Source: Streptomyces sp. NBC_00820 (GTDB lineage Bacteria; Actinomycetota; Actinomycetes; Streptomycetales; Streptomycetaceae). From it: a stretch of 64,000 bases of DNA. Position 1 is the first letter of the stretch. The number at the start of each line of letters is the position of its first letter. The position numbers and the translations under genes are program-made. The notes below the pieces were generated by a model. That model ran no database searches and was not told the DNA's origin. It saw nothing but the letters and a program-made list of their open reading frames with translations. The stretch covers positions 7,428,001 to 7,492,000 of the forward strand of contig NZ_CP108882.1 of the NCBI RefSeq assembly GCF_036347055.1. The letters run 5' to 3'. Shown piece after piece: positions 46,460 to 54,816 of this stretch.

Positions 46460-49003
46460 ATGGCCAAAGCCGACACAATGCGTTCACAGGGGCTGCGCGG
46501 AAGGCTGATAAGCGCTCTAATGGCGTTCGTGGCGAGCGAGGGTGCTGCGGTACGCAGAGCGACGAGAACAGAGCGTGCCGGACATGCCCTCGACACGCTG
46601 AGCGCCTCACCGCCCTCTCCCGACCGGCTCCGCCGCGTCCTCGAACAGGCCCTCGTGCTCGCCGGGGCCGCTTTCGCCGGGGTGTACGCGCCGGGTGACG
46701 ATCCGTCGGTGCTCCGCCTGGCCGAGTCGGCCGGCCTGCCGCGCACGCTCTACGGCCTGCGGGACGGCTATCCGGTCAAGGGCGGTTCACCGGCCGCCGA
46801 GGCGCACCGCACCGGCCGGCCCGTATGGCTCGGCCCGCAGGAACTGGCCGACTGCCCCGAGTCGCGGCGGACGCCGTCCCCGGACTTCTCCCTGGCCGCC
46901 CTGCCCCTCGGCCCGCCCCATGACGGCTGCTTCCTCGCCGTCAGCGAGCACCCCGGCGGCTTCGGCGCCGACGACCGGGCCTGCCTGGAACTGATCACCC
47001 AAGCGCTCGCCGTCCCCTTCCCGAACACCCCGGCCGCCGGCCCGGTTTCCGATCCGGCCGCCGGCCCGGGCGGCCTGCCCGCCGACGCCTTCAGCCTGGC
47101 CATGGACACCGGCCGGGTCGAGGTCGGCGAGGAGATCCTGCGCCTGTTCGGCATCGACCCCGAGGACTTCGACGGCAAGGTGGAGACCCTGCTCGGCCTC
47201 ACCGTTCCCGAGGACCTGCCGGCCCTGATGTCGGTGGTCGAGGCCGACCACATGTCACTCGGCGACCGCGAGCTCGAGTTCCGCGTCCTCCAGCCCGCCG
47301 GGCCGCCCAAGTGGCTCCGGCTGCGCGGCCGGCTGCTGCCCGGCGGGGAGGGCCGCCCGGTCCGGATGGCCGGCACCGTCGCCGACGCCTCCACCCTGCG
47401 CTCCGACGTCACCGACGTGGCCCGCGTCCAGCGCCTGGCCGCCGCCCTCGCGATGGCGGGTACCGTCAAGGACGTCGGCAACGCCGTCGTCGCCGCCCTG
47501 CGCAAACCCCTGCGGGCCGACCGCATCGCCCTGGCCGAACTGGAGAACGAACGGCTCGTCGTCACCGTCCTCGACCCGCCCGAACCCGAATCCTGGCCCG
47601 ACCTGTGGCGCACCGAGTGGCGCACCGAGTGGCCCGACGCGCCGGTACGCGCGATGCCCACCCTCGCCGCCGCCCTGCGCGAGGGACGCGCCCGCATCTG
47701 GCCCGCCGGCTCCCCGCTGGAGCCCGCCCTCGCCGACGTCGGCCCCGGCGGCCTCGCCGTCCTGCCGCTGCCCGCCGGCGGCCGGATGGCCGGCGCCTGC
47801 CTGATCGGCTGGGACCAGCCGCACGAGTTCGGCCCCGACGAACGCGCCCTGCTCACCGCCTGCGCCGGCCTGACCGGCCAGGCCCTGGTGCGCGCCCACG
47901 CCTTCGACGCCGAACACGAACTCGTCGGCATGCTCCAGCGGACGCTTCTGCCGCGCCGTCTGCCCCGGCTGCCCGGCGCGGTCGCCGTGGCCCGCTACCT
48001 GCCCACGACCGCCGGCCTGGAAGTCGGCGGCGACTGGTACGACGTCATCCCGCTGGCCGACAACCACGTCGCCCTCGTCATCGGCGACGTCCAGGGCCAC
48101 AACGCGGGCGCCGCCACCCTCATGGGCCAGATGCGCACCGCCCTGCGCGCCTACGCCGCCGAGGGCCACACCCCGGACGTCGTCGTCGCGCACGCCAACC
48201 GGCTGCTGCTGGACATGGAGACCGACCTCTTCGCCACCTGCTGCTACGTCGACGTCGACATGGAGCAGGGCACCGCCCTGTGCGTACGCGCCGGCCACCT
48301 CCAGCCCGTGCTGCGGCACCCGGACGGCTCCGCCGAGATCGTCCAGGCCGAGGGGGGACCGCCGCTGGGCGTGCTCGCCCAGGCCGAGTTCCCGATGACC
48401 CCGCTCCGGCTCCAGCCCGGCACGGTCCTCGCGCTCACCACCGACGGCCTGGTGGAGTCCGCCGACACCGACATGGACGAGGGCATGGACCGGCTCGCCC
48501 GCGGCCTCGCCGCCGCCGACCCCGGCCATCTCGGCCTCGTCGCCGACGCCCTGCTCACCGGGGCCCACCGCGGCGACGACGTCGCACTGCTGCTGACCCG
48601 CTACGACGGCATGGCCGTACGCCCGCTGCGCGAGAGCTGGACCGTGTGGCGGGTGCCGGAAGCCGTCCGGCACGCCCGCCGCTTCACCAAGCGCACCCTT
48701 CGCGTGTGGGGCGCGTCCCCCGACACCCTGGACGCGGCCCTCCTGATCGTCTCCGAACTGGTCACCAACGCCCTCGTGCACACGGAGGGTCAGGTTCGTC
48801 TCGAACTCAGCCGGGTCGGCGCCCGCCTCCGGCTCGCCGTCGCCGACGCCTCGCCACGCAGTCCCGTCAAGCCGACCAACATCGGCTGGGAGGCCACCGG
48901 CGGGCGCGGCATCCTCCTGGTGGAGGCGGTGTCGGCGACCTGGGGGACGGTCCCGGTCAGCGGCGGCAAACAGGTGTGGGCGGACCTGGTGCCGGACGCC
49001 TGA
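46460..49003 (+). CDS. SpoIIE-type phosphatase with GAF/PAS sensors and fused RsbW-like ATPase
   Basis: This 847-residue protein has an N-terminal GAF-like domain, a PAS-like segment (IDPEDFDGKVETLLGLTVPEDLPAL), a second GAF-like domain, a PP2C SpoIIE domain (YLPTTAGLEVGGDWYDV, VIGDVQGHNAGAATLMGQ, LTTDGLVESADTD, GDDVALLLTRYD) and a C-terminal HATPase_c domain. The ATPase N-box SELVTNALVH and G-box TGGRGILLVEAV are intact. Such fusions combine phosphatase and anti-sigma kinase roles of partner switching. It is divergent from ramC with about 170 bases between. The ATG at 46460 has only a weak ribosome site; ATG 46478 is an alternative. Confidence 0.9.
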   Translation: MAKADTMRSQGLRGRLISALMAFVASEGAAVRRATRTERAGHALDTLSASPPSPDRLRRVLEQALVLAGAAFAGVYAPGDDPSVLRLAESAGLPRTLYGLRDGYPVKGGSPAAEAHRTGRPVWLGPQELADCPESRRTPSPDFSLAALPLGPPHDGCFLAVSEHPGGFGADDRACLELITQALAVPFPNTPAAGPVSDPAAGPGGLPADAFSLAMDTGRVEVGEEILRLFGIDPEDFDGKVETLLGLTVPEDLPALMSVVEADHMSLGDRELEFRVLQPAGPPKWLRLRGRLLPGGEGRPVRMAGTVADASTLRSDVTDVARVQRLAAALAMAGTVKDVGNAVVAALRKPLRADRIALAELENERLVVTVLDPPEPESWPDLWRTEWRTEWPDAPVRAMPTLAAALREGRARIWPAGSPLEPALADVGPGGLAVLPLPAGGRMAGACLIGWDQPHEFGPDERALLTACAGLTGQALVRAHAFDAEHELVGMLQRTLLPRRLPRLPGAVAVARYLPTTAGLEVGGDWYDVIPLADNHVALVIGDVQGHNAGAATLMGQMRTALRAYAAEGHTPDVVVAHANRLLLDMETDLFATCCYVDVDMEQGTALCVRAGHLQPVLRHPDGSAEIVQAEGGPPLGVLAQAEFPMTPLRLQPGTVLALTTDGLVESADTDMDEGMDRLARGLAAADPGHLGLVADALLTGAHRGDDVALLLTRYDGMAVRPLRESWTVWRVPEAVRHARRFTKRTLRVWGASPDTLDAALLIVSELVTNALVHTEGQVRLELSRVGARLRLAVADASPRSPVKPTNIGWEATGGRGILLVEAVSATWGTVPVSGGKQVWADLVPDA

Positions 49004-49007
49004 GGGG

Positions 49008-49032
49008 CGCACCCCGACGGTGCCCGGGTGCG
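49008..49032 (+). terminator. short hairpin after the phosphatase gene
   Basis: CGCACCC pairs with GGGTGCG around an 11-base loop, beginning five bases after the stop codon. It is a modest terminator candidate. Confidence 0.35.
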
Positions 49033-49122
49033 GTGCGGCGACCCGCCACACGGGTAGCGGTCGGCGCCGGCGACGGCAGGTCGGAGCGGCCCGCTCGCGG
49101 ACCGTGCCTAGGGTCGGGCGGT

Positions 49123-49434
49123 GTGGCACACACCTTCGATGAACTGGTGCAGAAACAGCGCGCGGCCGACGCGGCCCACGCCACCGTCGCGGACCTGCGG
49201 GAGGCCTACGGGCCCCCGGCGGAGCGGGGGATGACGGGCGCTCAGTCGGACCAGTACGAGACGGCCCTGCGCGCCTGGCGTGACCTGGCCCGCGACGTCC
49301 AGACCGCGGTGAGCGACTACGCCCGGGACACGGGCCAGCCCAGGGCCGAGATCGAGGCGGAGGTGGAGCGGGCGGCGGCACAGGCACAGGAGGGGCAGGA
49401 AGGCCGGGAGGGCTGGGAAGGCCGGGAGGGGTAG
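49123..49434 (+). CDS. small conserved hypothetical protein, helical
   Basis: This 103-residue protein, from GTG 49123, is highly helical and charged (AHTFDELVQKQRAADAAHA, QYETALRAWRDLARDVQTAV). It ends in a short Glu/Gly/Trp repeat (QEGQEGREGWEGREG) encoded by a near-perfect tandem DNA repeat. Third-position GC is high up to the repeat. It has no signal peptide or known domain. The length and helical pairing suggest a coiled-coil regulatory or structural role, but no function is assigned. Confidence 0.65.
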   Translation: MAHTFDELVQKQRAADAAHATVADLREAYGPPAERGMTGAQSDQYETALRAWRDLARDVQTAVSDYARDTGQPRAEIEAEVERAAAQAQEGQEGREGWEGREG

Positions 49435-49595
49435 GTGGGGCAGGCGGGGGAGGAGGGCTGAAGGCCGAAGGGGCGGGTGGTGCGGGCGGGGTGGGGGCGG
49501 CAACCTGAAGGCCGGGGCGATGCCGACCCCCGTGCGGGCGGAGGCGAACGGACCCGCGGCGCGGGCCTGGTGCCGGGCAAGGTACAGATGCCCGT

Positions 49596-50582
49596 ATGCA
49601 CCTCCTCGTCACCGGCGCCGCCGGCTTCATCGGCTCCACCTACGTCGGCACGCTGCTGGCCGACACCGGCCCCGACGCCCCGCGCGTCACCGTGCTGGAC
49701 AAGCTCACCTACGCCGGCACGCTCGCCAACCTCCCCCTCGGCCATCCCCGGCTGGACTTCGTGCACGGCGACATAGGCGACGCCGGCCTGGTCGACAAGC
49801 TGATGGCGGACGCCGACCAGGTGGTGCACTTCGCCGCCGAGTCGCACGTGGACCGGTCGATCGAGGGGGCCGGTGCCTTCGTTCTGACCAACGTGGCCGG
49901 CACACAGACTCTGCTGGACGCTGCGGTGCGGCACGGTGTCGGGCCGTTCGTGCACATCTCCACCGACGAGGTCTACGGCTCCGTCGCGTCCGGCTCCTGC
50001 CGGGAGACGCACCCGCCCGCGCCCAGTTCGCCGTACGCCGCCTCCAAGGCCGCCGCGGACCTGCTCGTCCTCGCCTGCCACCGCACCCACGGCCTGGACG
50101 TCCGCATCACCCGCTGCTCCAACAACTACGGCCCGCGCCAGTTCCCCGAGAAGGTGATCCCGCTCTTCGTCACCCGCCTCCTCGACGGCCTGAAGGTCCC
50201 CCTGTACGGCGACGGGCGCAACCTCCGAGACTGGCTGCACGTCGAGGACCACTGCCGGGGCATCGACCTTGTCCGCACAAAGGGGCGCCCCGGCGAGGTC
50301 TACAACATCGGCGGCGGCACCGAGTTGAGCAACAGGGAACTCACCGGACTGCTCCTGGAGGCATGCGGCGCCGGCTGGGACCGGGTCGAGTACGTCGCCG
50401 ACCGCAAGGGCCACGACCTGCGTTACTCGGTGGACTGGGACAAGGCCCGTGACGAACTCGGCTACCGGCCGCGTCGTGACTTCGCGACCGGGCTGGCCGA
50501 GACGGTGGCCTGGTACCGGGACGGCCGCGAGAGCGGGTGGGGTCCTGGCCGCGGAGCGACGGCTGAGGCGGTGAGGCGGTGA
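49596..50582 (+). CDS. rfbB: dTDP-glucose 4,6-dehydratase
   Basis: This 328-residue extended SDR enzyme converts dTDP-glucose to dTDP-4-keto-6-deoxyglucose. It shows the NAD-binding GAAGFIG (residues 7-13), DKLTYAGTLANL, HFAAESHVDRSI, the catalytic STDEVYGS (Thr-Asp-Glu), YAASK (Tyr-x3-Lys) and RCSNNYGPRQFPEKVIPLFV. These are diagnostic of RmlB. It is an orphan, with no RmlA, RmlC or RmlD adjacent, so it serves either rhamnose or a deoxysugar made elsewhere. The last residues (about 315-328) come from a GAGGCGGT repeat that also creates the stop codon and are probably a recent extension. Confidence 0.93.
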   Translation: MHLLVTGAAGFIGSTYVGTLLADTGPDAPRVTVLDKLTYAGTLANLPLGHPRLDFVHGDIGDAGLVDKLMADADQVVHFAAESHVDRSIEGAGAFVLTNVAGTQTLLDAAVRHGVGPFVHISTDEVYGSVASGSCRETHPPAPSSPYAASKAAADLLVLACHRTHGLDVRITRCSNNYGPRQFPEKVIPLFVTRLLDGLKVPLYGDGRNLRDWLHVEDHCRGIDLVRTKGRPGEVYNIGGGTELSNRELTGLLLEACGAGWDRVEYVADRKGHDLRYSVDWDKARDELGYRPRRDFATGLAETVAWYRDGRESGWGPGRGATAEAVRR

Positions 50583-50626
50583 GGCGGTGACGTGGTGAGG
50601 CGGTGGTGGGGCGGTCGGCGGGCCGC

Positions 50627-50656
50627 GCCCGGTCCCCCGCGCGAGAGGGACCGGGC
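50627..50656. terminator. bidirectional terminator hairpin
   Basis: GCCCGGTCCC pairs with GGGACCGGGC around a 10-base loop between the convergent dehydratase and hydrolase genes. It is likely to stop both transcripts. Confidence 0.6.
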
Positions 50657-50663
50657 CGGTCCG

Positions 50664-51248
50664 TCAGGCGTGGGTCTTGGCCAGGAGCTCCAGGATCTCC
50701 GCCGTCGTACCGGACTCACCGAGCCGCGGGAAGACCCGCTCGACGCTGTTGCGGTGCGCCTCCGCGTCGGCGTCGGCCATGGCGTCCGTGGCGAGGGTGA
50801 CGTGGTAGCCGTGGGCGTAACCGTCACGGGCGGTGGACTCGACGCCGATGCTGGTGGCGATGCCGGTCAGCACGATCTGGGTGATGCCGCGGCGGCGCAG
50901 CTGGACGTCCAGGTCGGTGCCGAAGAAGGCACTCCAGTTGTGCTTGGTGACGTGGATGTCGCCGGGGTGGCCGGACAGCTCGTCGACGATGACGTCCCAG
51001 CCCTCCGGGAAGGAGAGCCCGCGGGCCTGGCGCTCGGTGCGGCCGGGCATGGCGTCGGCGCCGTCGGCGGCGAAGGAGACACGGACCAGGACCACGGGCA
51101 GGCCCTGGGCCCGGAAGGCGTCGGCGAGTTCAGCGCTGCGGGACACCACCTCCGGGCCCGTGTACGGCTGGGTGGGCATGCCCACGATGCCGTGCTGAAG
51201 GTCGATCACGACGAGGGCGGTACGGGGGTCGAGGGTGCTGACAGACAT
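50664..51248 (-). CDS. isochorismatase-fold hydrolase lacking the usual nucleophilic Cys
   Basis: This 194-residue protein has the isochorismatase-like fold: VVIDLQHGIVG with catalytic Asp16, HVTKHNWSAFFGTDLDVQL with Lys102, and VLTGIATSIGVESTARDGYAHGY. In cysteine hydrolases of this family the last motif carries Cys where Gly135 stands here. True isochorismatases also have a non-Cys residue there, so it may hydrolyse a vinyl ether or another substrate without a thiol nucleophile. It stands alone, upstream of (and after) unrelated genes; the MarR gene 285 bases upstream on the same strand may control it. Confidence 0.88.
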   Translation of the reverse strand: MSVSTLDPRTALVVIDLQHGIVGMPTQPYTGPEVVSRSAELADAFRAQGLPVVLVRVSFAADGADAMPGRTERQARGLSFPEGWDVIVDELSGHPGDIHVTKHNWSAFFGTDLDVQLRRRGITQIVLTGIATSIGVESTARDGYAHGYHVTLATDAMADADAEAHRNSVERVFPRLGESGTTAEILELLAKTHA

Positions 51249-51533
51249 GGGTCGATCAGGCCTTTCGGGGGGTGAGCCGGCCGAGTGAACGGTCCGGGAG
51301 GGGCGTCGCCGGCGGCAGGGGGGAGCCGACGAGCGGGAATACGGCCGGGCGTTGCGGCCCGGCCGGTCGGCGCGGCGGGGGAGGGAACGCCGCGGTGGCG
51401 GCGAACGCGCCCGGCGCGCCGGGGTACTTGGGGATCCGCTACGGCCCCGGAGCCGTCGGCGTGATCAGGGGGCGGAGCAATCCGGCGGGGGAGGGGCGGG
51501 CGGTCCGCCCGGGATGTCCGGTGAGCCCCGGTG

Positions 51534-51971
51534 TCACGGCCGAGCGAGCCGTTCCATCAGCTCCAGCGCCGTGAGCACCGACCGCCGCTCCTCCTCGGTG
51601 AAGCGGTCCTGGAAGGCGCGCGCCAGCCACTCCTCGCGCAGCTGTCTGTTGCCCTCGACGCGGGCGCGGCCCGCGTCGGTGAGCGTGACCAGCTGGCGGC
51701 GGCCGTCGTCCGGGTCCGGGGCGCGGCGGATCAGGCCGTGCTGGTCGAGTGCGGCCAGCGTGGCCGCCATCGACTGCGGCCGTACGCCCTCCGCGGCGGC
51801 CAGGGCACTGGCCGTGGCCGCGCCGTGCTTGCCGACCAGGGAGAGCGCCGACTCCTGCGACGGCGTCAGATCCGCGTCCTGGGCGACCTCGCGGATACGG
51901 CGTCGCAGCCGGCTGAACACCACGCGCAGGTCGCGCGCGGCGAGCGCGGCGGAGTCAGAGATGTCAGCCAT
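51534..51971 (-). CDS. MarR family transcriptional regulator
   Basis: This 145-residue protein has a winged helix-turn-helix (LTPSQESALSLVGKHGAATASALAAAEGVRPQSMAATLAALDQHGLIRRAPDPDDGRRQLVTLTDAGR) flanked by dimerisation helices, the standard MarR layout. It should repress genes until a small ligand binds. An imperfect palindrome 26 bases before its start suggests autoregulation. Candidate targets are itself and the hydrolase gene downstream on the same strand. Confidence 0.92.
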   Translation of the reverse strand: MADISDSAALAARDLRVVFSRLRRRIREVAQDADLTPSQESALSLVGKHGAATASALAAAEGVRPQSMAATLAALDQHGLIRRAPDPDDGRRQLVTLTDAGRARVEGNRQLREEWLARAFQDRFTEEERRSVLTALELMERLARP

Positions 51972-51996
51972 GCCGTGAGCGTAGAACCGTCAGGCG

Positions 51997-52019
51997 AAAC
52001 TGTCCAGTCCAGACTGTTT
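51997..52019. promoter_or_regulatory. imperfect palindrome, putative MarR operator
   Basis: AAACTGTCCAG at 51997 and CAGACTGTTT at 52010 form an inverted repeat matching at eight of ten positions, just upstream of the marR start in an AT-richer patch. The size fits a MarR dimer site overlapping its own promoter. Confidence 0.5.
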
Positions 52020-52173
52020 AATGTTGGCTGACGATATCCGCCGTACGTCCATCCGCCCGTGCTTCCATCCGGCTGCCCCCGCTTCGCCCGCCTGAGGTCT
52101 GTGACCCGCGCCGCCCACGCGCGCCATTCCGTGCCGCCCGCCGACCGGCCCCCTGCTTCCCTACGCTGGTCGT

Positions 52174-52674
52174 GTGCGTCTGCTCCTGCTGTCCGACACT
52201 CATCTCCCGAAGCGTGCCAAGCGGCTCCCGGACCCGCTGCTCGCCGAACTCCCGCGCGCGGACGTCGTGTTCCACGCCGGTGACTGGGTCGACACCGCCA
52301 CCCTCGACCTGCTGCAGAGCCGTAGCCGCCGCCTGATCGGCGTGTACGGCAACAACGACGGACCCGAGCTGCGCGCCCGGCTCCCCGAGGTGGCCTACGC
52401 CGAACTGGACGGCCTGCGCTTCGGCGTGGTGCACGAGACCGGCCCCGCCCAGGGCCGCGAGGCGCGCTGCGCGGCCCGATTCCCCGACCTGGACGTGCTG
52501 GTCTTCGGTCACAGCCACATCCCCTGGGACACCGTCGCCCCCGGCGGCCTGCGGCTGCTGAACCCCGGCTCCCCGACCGACCGCCGACGCCGGCCGTACT
52601 GCACCTACCTGACGGCGACCCTCGCCGACGGGGCGCTCACCGAGGTCGCCCTGAAATGCCTGCCCCAGCGGTAA
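52174..52674 (+). CDS. YfcE/MJ0936-like metallophosphoesterase
   Basis: This 166-residue protein has the calcineurin-type motifs of small YfcE phosphodiesterases: LLLSDTHL, DVVFHAGDWVD, VYGNNDGPELR, GVVHETG and VFGHSHIPW with LLNPGSP. The two-metal site is complete (Asp, His, Asp, Asn, His, His). It hydrolyses phosphodiesters in the cytoplasm; the natural substrate is unknown. The GTG at 52174 has no clear ribosome site, so the transcript may be leaderless. The acetyltransferase gene follows by 23 bases. Confidence 0.9.
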   Translation: MRLLLLSDTHLPKRAKRLPDPLLAELPRADVVFHAGDWVDTATLDLLQSRSRRLIGVYGNNDGPELRARLPEVAYAELDGLRFGVVHETGPAQGREARCAARFPDLDVLVFGHSHIPWDTVAPGGLRLLNPGSPTDRRRRPYCTYLTATLADGALTEVALKCLPQR

Positions 52675-52697
52675 TGGGCCTGTGGCACGATACGGCG

Positions 52698-53291
52698 ATG
52701 ATCTCTGACGACCGGATACCCGACGTCGTACCCGCCGGCGCCATGGCCGACGTCGACCAGCCCGTGCTCGACCTGCCGGGGGGACTGGAACTGCGGCCGT
52801 GGCGGACCGGCGACGCCGACGCCGACGCGCTGCTCGCCGGCGGCCAGGACCCGGCGATCCGGCAGTGGAACCTCTTCTCCGTCGGCAGCCGTGACGAGGC
52901 CCGCGCCCGGATCGCGCGCATGCACGAGCGGTGGCGTGCGGAGACCGGCGCCGTATGGGCGATCGCCCGGCCCGGTGGGCCGCCCCTCGGGCTCACGGGA
53001 CTGCACTCCGTCAAACTTGCGGAGGGCAACGCCGAGATCATGTACTGGGTGCTGCCCGAGGCGCGCGGCGGCGGCATCGTCGTCGAGGCGACCCGGCGGA
53101 TCGGCCGATGGGCCCTGGACGACCTGGGCCTGCACCGGCTGCGGCTGTGCCACGCGGTCACCAACACGGCTTCCTGCCACGTCGCCGAGAAGCTCGGCTA
53201 CGCCTTGGAGGGCACCATGCGGTCCTCGCTGCTGCACGCCGACGGCTGGCACGACGAGCACCTGCACGCGCTGGTGGGCGGGGAGGCCTGA
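52698..53291 (+). CDS. GNAT family N-acetyltransferase
   Basis: This 197-residue protein has the RimJ-like pattern LELRPWRTGDADADALLAG, IMYWVLPEARGGGIVVEATRRIGRWAL (acetyl-CoA-binding loop in modified form ARGGGI) and RLCHAVTNTASCHVAEKLGYALEGTMR. It probably acetylates an amine or protein N-terminus. The ATG at 52698 (MISDDRIPD) is preferred; the longer frame from 52656 overlaps the phosphoesterase gene. It is likely co-transcribed with that gene. Confidence 0.87.
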   Translation: MISDDRIPDVVPAGAMADVDQPVLDLPGGLELRPWRTGDADADALLAGGQDPAIRQWNLFSVGSRDEARARIARMHERWRAETGAVWAIARPGGPPLGLTGLHSVKLAEGNAEIMYWVLPEARGGGIVVEATRRIGRWALDDLGLHRLRLCHAVTNTASCHVAEKLGYALEGTMRSSLLHADGWHDEHLHALVGGEA

Positions 53292-53338
53292 CCGGGCAGG
53301 CCTGACCGGACAGGCCGTACCGCCGCCACGCGCCGGGT

Positions 53339-54583
53339 TCACCGCCGTGGATGAATGGGCCCTCGCACCATGCTCAACGGCTCTCCGCTCCCGCCCCACC
53401 GCAGCGCGATGATCTCGCCGGCCACCGACACGGCCACCTCCTCCGGGGTACGGGCGCCGAGGTCCAGGCCGAGCGGGGCGCGCAGGCGGGTCAGTTCCGC
53501 GGCGGTCACGCCGGACTCGGTGAGCCGGCGGAGCCGCTCCTCGTGGGTGCGGCGGCTGCCCATCACGCCGATGTAGGCCGCCGGGCGGCGCACCGCCTCC
53601 CGCAGCACGGGCACGTCGAACTTGGCGTCGTGGGTGAGGACGCAGATCACCGTCCGCTCGTCGGTGTACGTGCCGCGCAGATAGCGGTGCGGCCAGTCCG
53701 CGACGACCTCGACGCCCTCCGGGAACCGGTGGGGCGCGGCGAACACCGGGCGGGCGTCGCACACCGTCACCCGGTAGCCGAGGAACTCACCCATACGGGC
53801 GAGGGCCGCCGCGTGGTCGATCGCGCCGAACACCAGCATGCGCGGCGGCGGGGCGAAGGACTGCAGGAAGACGGTGACGTCGTCCCCCAGGTCTTGGTTC
53901 CCCAGCTCTTGGTTCCCCAGGTCTTCGCGCCGCTCGGTTTCGGGCCGCTCACGTTCATGCCGCTGGCCTTCGCGCCGCTCACGTTCACGCTGCCGGCCTT
54001 CACGCTGCCGGCCTTCGCGTTGCTCGCCTTCACGCCGTTCGCCGTGCGGCCCGTAACGCCCGAGGCCGGTCGCGCCGAGGGCCAGTCCGCCGCGCGCGTC
54101 GGCGGCCACCGCCGCGTCCAGGCCCGGCGTGCCCAGCCCGCCGGAGGCCGTACCGTGCCACACGGCCAGGGTCGCCCCGCGCGGAGCCGGACCGTCCACC
54201 ACGGTGGCCACGGTGACCGGATCGCCGGCCGCGACGGACGCGGCGACCGCCCCGAACGCGGGATCGCTCGCCGGTGTGACGGGCCGCACCAGTACGGTGA
54301 TCTCGCCACCGCAGGGCAGTCCGACCGCGAAGGCGTCCTCGTCGCTGTAGCCGTATGTCTCCAGCCGGGCCTCACCGCTCGCGACGACCTCCTCGGCCAG
54401 CGCGAACACCGCGCCCTCGACGCAGCCCCCGGACACGCTCCCGACGACCTGGCCCTCCGGGCCGACGGCCATCGCCGCACCCGGTCCGAGCGGCGCGCTG
54501 CGGCTGACGGCGACGACCGTGGCGAGCCCGAACGGGACATGAGCGGCGTACCAGCGGTCCAGCACGGCGAGAATCTCACGCAT
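53339..54583 (-). CDS. XdhC/CoxI family protein with charged repeat insertion
   Basis: This 414-residue protein has an N-terminal XdhC/CoxI domain (GLATVVAVSRSAPLGPGAAMAV, GSVSGGCVEGAVF, GLPCGGEITVLV) and a C-terminal Rossmann XdhC domain (MLVFGAIDHAAALARMGEFLGYRVTVCDAR, CVLTHDAKFDVPVLREAV, YIGVMGSRRTHEERL). XdhC proteins sulfurate and insert molybdenum cofactor into xanthine dehydrogenase-type enzymes. No such enzyme is encoded nearby. Between the domains, about residues 181-235 form an Arg/Glu/Gln/Gly repeat (GRQREGRQRE) and an LGNQELGNQDLG repeat encoded by tandem DNA repeats at 53879-54043. This looks like a recent expansion of the linker. Confidence 0.88.
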   Translation of the reverse strand: MREILAVLDRWYAAHVPFGLATVVAVSRSAPLGPGAAMAVGPEGQVVGSVSGGCVEGAVFALAEEVVASGEARLETYGYSDEDAFAVGLPCGGEITVLVRPVTPASDPAFGAVAASVAAGDPVTVATVVDGPAPRGATLAVWHGTASGGLGTPGLDAAVAADARGGLALGATGLGRYGPHGERREGEQREGRQREGRQRERERREGQRHERERPETERREDLGNQELGNQDLGDDVTVFLQSFAPPPRMLVFGAIDHAAALARMGEFLGYRVTVCDARPVFAAPHRFPEGVEVVADWPHRYLRGTYTDERTVICVLTHDAKFDVPVLREAVRRPAAYIGVMGSRRTHEERLRRLTESGVTAAELTRLRAPLGLDLGARTPEEVAVSVAGEIIALRWGGSGEPLSMVRGPIHPRR

Positions 54584-54699
54584 CGTCCGCTCCTCGGCTC
54601 GCCTGTCGGGGCACCTCGTTGAACGTTAATCCGTTGGCACGGCCCGCGCCGTTCTGCTCCACTGCACCGGTCGGGTCCCCGGAGAAACCAGGAGCGATC

Positions 54700-54816
54700 A
54701 TGCGCACACCGTTCATGTCCCCCCAGGAAGGAACCACCCACTCACTCGAGGACATGACGCAACGTGCACCTGACCAACCTCAACCTGGGCATCCTCGCGC
54801 ACGTCGACGCGGGTAA
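54700..54816 (+). CDS. possible leader ORF overlapping the OtrA-like gene
   Basis: A 38-codon frame starts at ATG 54700 after a strong AGGAG (five bases away) and runs across the start of the ribosomal protection gene in another frame. It reads MRTPFMSPQEGTTHSLEDM at first and becomes Arg/Pro-rich in the overlap. Its start signal is stronger than that of the main gene. It could be a translated regulatory leader whose stalling exposes the downstream start, or simply a fortuitous frame. Confidence 0.4.
   Translation: MRTPFMSPQEGTTHSLEDMTQRAPDQPQPGHPRARRRG

Noticed and set aside
47255..49639. 794-codon minus-strand frame
   Set aside because: It is antisense to the SpoIIE-HATPase protein and consists of Gly/Val/Arg/Asp runs without domains.
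53351..54622. plus-strand frame with hydrophobic FAPLTF/LPAF repeats
   Set aside because: It is opposite the XdhC gene; the repeats arise from the charged insertion read on the other strand.
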